A stretch of DNA of 6,506 bases, taken from the NCBI GenBank assembly GCA_945877725.1, contig CAMDXR010000183.1, positions 1 through 6,506 of the forward strand. Reading direction: 5' to 3'. The stretch is from Limnohabitans sp. Rim8. GTDB taxonomy: Bacteria > Pseudomonadota > Gammaproteobacteria > Burkholderiales > Burkholderiaceae_C. Shown here one piece after another: positions 4,908 through 6,506 of the stretch. A program made the translations under genes and the position numbers. How positions within the stretch are numbered: position 1 is the first letter of the stretch; each line of letters starts with the position of its first letter. Below the pieces are notes generated by a model, which was not told the DNA's origin, ran no database searches, and saw nothing but the letters and a program-made list of their open reading frames with translations.

Positions 4908-6506
4908 CTTCAATTTTCCGGCCCTTTTCTCGCTAAAAGGGCGGTTTTTTACTTCTCAGTGCTGCCGCGCTTTTTCGGCCGTTGGCGTTCTCTTGGCCTC
5001 TGGTGAATTGGCCGCGCAAACCCCTGTCCCATCGCCCGCAGCGACAGATATGGGCCAAATCGAAATCCGCAGCAACCGAAACAATGACACCGAAGCCAGA
5101 AGAGAGTCCAGCGCTTCCAAAATTGTCATCGGCCGTGAAGAGATCGAAAAGCAGGGTGATGCAACTTTGGGCGAAGTCCTCAAGCGTCTGCCTGGCGTGA
5201 CCGTGCAAGGTGCGCCGGGCCGGGGTGGCGGGATTCGGATGCGTGGTTTGGGCGGCGGTTACACCCAGATTTTGCTTGATGGTGAGCGCATGCCCCCCGG
5301 TTTTTCGGTGGATTCCCTCACGCCCGAGCAAGTTGAACGAATCGAGATTTTGCGTGCCCCCACTGCCGAAACTGGCGCGCGAGCCATTGCAGGCACCATC
5401 AATATCGTGCTCCGCGAGGGTCAAAAAGCCAATCCGGACGACTTGAAACTCACGCGCAGCCAAGAGCACGGGCAAGGATCCAACCAGTTGAACTGGGTGC
5501 GAAACCTCAAAACCGAGCCCTTGATCGGAACCGTGACCCTTTCTTTGACCGACAACCGCCGGGCGGATGACAGTTTCACGGTTACAGAATCTTCGCAAAA
5601 CACAGACCGTGTACGGCAAAACAACAGCGAGGGGCATCGTCAGGCGATTCATGCAAATGCCCGCTTGCAGTGGAAAGGTGAGCAAGGAAGAAGTCTCACC
5701 TTGATGCCTTTTGTGATCGTTTCCGACTGGCGCAACCAGTCGAATGCCCAGGTCACCACCCTTGAAAGTCCTTTTGTGAGCGACAGCGCGCAATCGATCA
5801 CCCGCAGCAATTTCAAGATGGGCAGACTCAATGGTCAATGGGCTACACGCTTGTCAGCCGATGACCGGCTGGAGGTGCGCTTTGGTCTTGGTGAATCCAG
5901 GTACGACTACCGAATGGACCAAACGGGCGCATCCGGAGCGCTGAGCGGCACCGGACAAGCTCTTTTGCGCAACGGTTTTGAGACTCAAAATTTCGTCGAC
6001 AAAACCACGAGTCTGAACGGCAAATGGACACGTTCGCTGGACAACGGTCATCAGATTGTGAGCGGAATGGAGTTAGAGCAGGTGCGTCGGGATGAAAAGG
6101 GCAATGCTGCCAACTTGGAAGACGGTGGAGATTTGAATGCCAAAACGCGGCGTTGGGCGGCCTATACGCAGGACGAATTCAAGATCAATAACCATTGGTC
6201 TGCTTATGGGGGGTTGCGCTACGAAAATATTTTGACCCAAGGCGCTCTCAATGATGTTCTCAAACGCAATGAAAGCGCGGTTTGGACACCTTTGCTGCAT
6301 GCAGTCTGGAAACCCGATCCGCAAAAGCGCGACCAGATACGCATGAGTTTGACCCGCAGCTACAAGACACCCACCCTTTACAACCTGGTTGCACGATACG
6401 TGCCTTCTTTAGGCGAAAACAGCTGGACTCAGCCTGATCGCACAGGCAATCCTGACCTGAAGCCGGAGTTGGCAACAGGCATTGATGTGGCTTTTGAGCG
6501 TTATCT
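4885..6506 (+). CDS. TonB-dependent outer-membrane receptor (3' end beyond window)
   Basis: A TonB-dependent receptor, 540 codons visible, with no stop before the window end. Such proteins import iron complexes, cobalamin or other scarce nutrients across the outer membrane using TonB energy. Residues 30-45 (AFSAVGVLLASGELAA) are a signal-peptide core ending at AAQ. QIEIRSN (58-64) is a possible TonB box. The plug domain follows: KIVIGREEIEKQGD (79-92), TLGEVLKRLPGVTVQG (94-109), IRMRGLGGGYTQILLDGERM (117-136), and VERIEILRAPTAETGARAI (150-168) leading to GTINIVLREG (170-179). Barrel strands come next, including the family motif NPDLKPE (523-529). ATG 4885 is the only standard start in frame: a TGA closes the frame at 4864-4866. 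It is weak, with no ribosome site, 29 residues before the hydrophobic core, and a terminator-like hairpin inside codons 12-22. A GTG at 4959 in another frame would give a compact signal peptide if the T5 run at 4971-4975 had one base fewer. No Fur box or receptor-specific partner gene is visible, so the ligand is unknown. Confidence 0.93.
   Translation, partial: MDDIGFKLFNFPALFSLKGRFFTSQCCRAFSAVGVLLASGELAAQTPVPSPAATDMGQIEIRSNRNNDTEARRESSASKIVIGREEIEKQGDATLGEVLKRLPGVTVQGAPGRGGGIRMRGLGGGYTQILLDGERMPPGFSVDSLTPEQVERIEILRAPTAETGARAIAGTINIVLREGQKANPDDLKLTRSQEHGQGSNQLNWVRNLKTEPLIGTVTLSLTDNRRADDSFTVTESSQNTDRVRQNNSEGHRQAIHANARLQWKGEQGRSLTLMPFVIVSDWRNQSNAQVTTLESPFVSDSAQSITRSNFKMGRLNGQWATRLSADDRLEVRFGLGESRYDYRMDQTGASGALSGTGQALLRNGFETQNFVDKTTSLNGKWTRSLDNGHQIVSGMELEQVRRDEKGNAANLEDGGDLNAKTRRWAAYTQDEFKINNHWSAYGGLRYENILTQGALNDVLKRNESAVWTPLLHAVWKPDPQKRDQIRMSLTRSYKTPTLYNLVARYVPSLGENSWTQPDRTGNPDLKPELATGIDVAFERY
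4918..4950 (+). terminator. Rho-independent terminator, probably of the helicase transcript
   Basis: GCCCTTTT (4921-4928) pairs with AAAAGGGC (4935-4942) around a 6-nt CTCGCT loop. An alternative pairing with CCG (4918-4920) and CGG (4942-4944) gives 10 bp with one bulged G. TTTTTT (4945-4950) follows directly. No T-run exists on the other side, so it acts only rightward. It lies 103 nt after the helicase stop and inside the predicted N-terminal coding region of the TonB receptor. Confidence 0.7.

Noticed and set aside
4933..5838. 301-codon open frame on the minus strand opposite the TonB receptor
   Set aside because: The plus frame carries the full plug motifs; the minus frame resembles no family and is a shadow.

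Overview
The window looks like a piece of a betaproteobacterial chromosome, most likely Burkholderiales and probably Comamonadaceae. This is judged from the protein style (Dcd, RhlE-type helicase, TonB receptor), the moderately GC-rich base use and the CTACAATG-type promoter context. No rRNA, tRNA, CRISPR array, insertion sequence or phage gene is visible. Genes are tightly packed and no stretch over 300 bases lacks a gene.

Left part (1-2573, minus strand): a sugar-uptake operon read right to left. A LacI-family regulator (2519-1437) is followed after 46 nt by a periplasmic sugar-binding protein (1390-80), then 9 nt later by the first 23 codons of an ABC permease that leaves the window at base 1. 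A perfect 16-bp palindrome, TTGCATACGTATGCAA (2558-2573), lies 38 nt upstream of the regulator. It has the central CpG dyad typical of LacI-family operators, so the operon is probably autoregulated: regulator, binding protein and permease would be switched on together when the sugar is present. The sugar cannot be named.

Middle (2574-4814, plus strand): after a divergent intergenic region come dcd (dCTP deaminase, 2746-3315) and a full-length RhlE-type DEAD-box RNA helicase (3357-4814). The 41-nt gap between them holds an 8-bp-arm inverted repeat and a possible -10 element very close to the helicase start. There is also a less likely GTG start overlapping the dcd stop.

Right part (4815-6506, plus strand): a TonB-dependent outer-membrane receptor, open to the window end, with plug domain and most of a beta-barrel. 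Its 5' end is the oddest place in the window. A strong intrinsic-terminator-like hairpin with six T's (4918-4950), which would suit the end of the helicase transcript, falls inside the only available open N-terminus of the receptor. Either the receptor is translated through a terminator, or its true start or frame differs from what the sequence shows.

I see no clearly new multi-gene system. The most useful leads are the LacI operator with its unassigned sugar operon, and the terminator and start problem at the TonB receptor.
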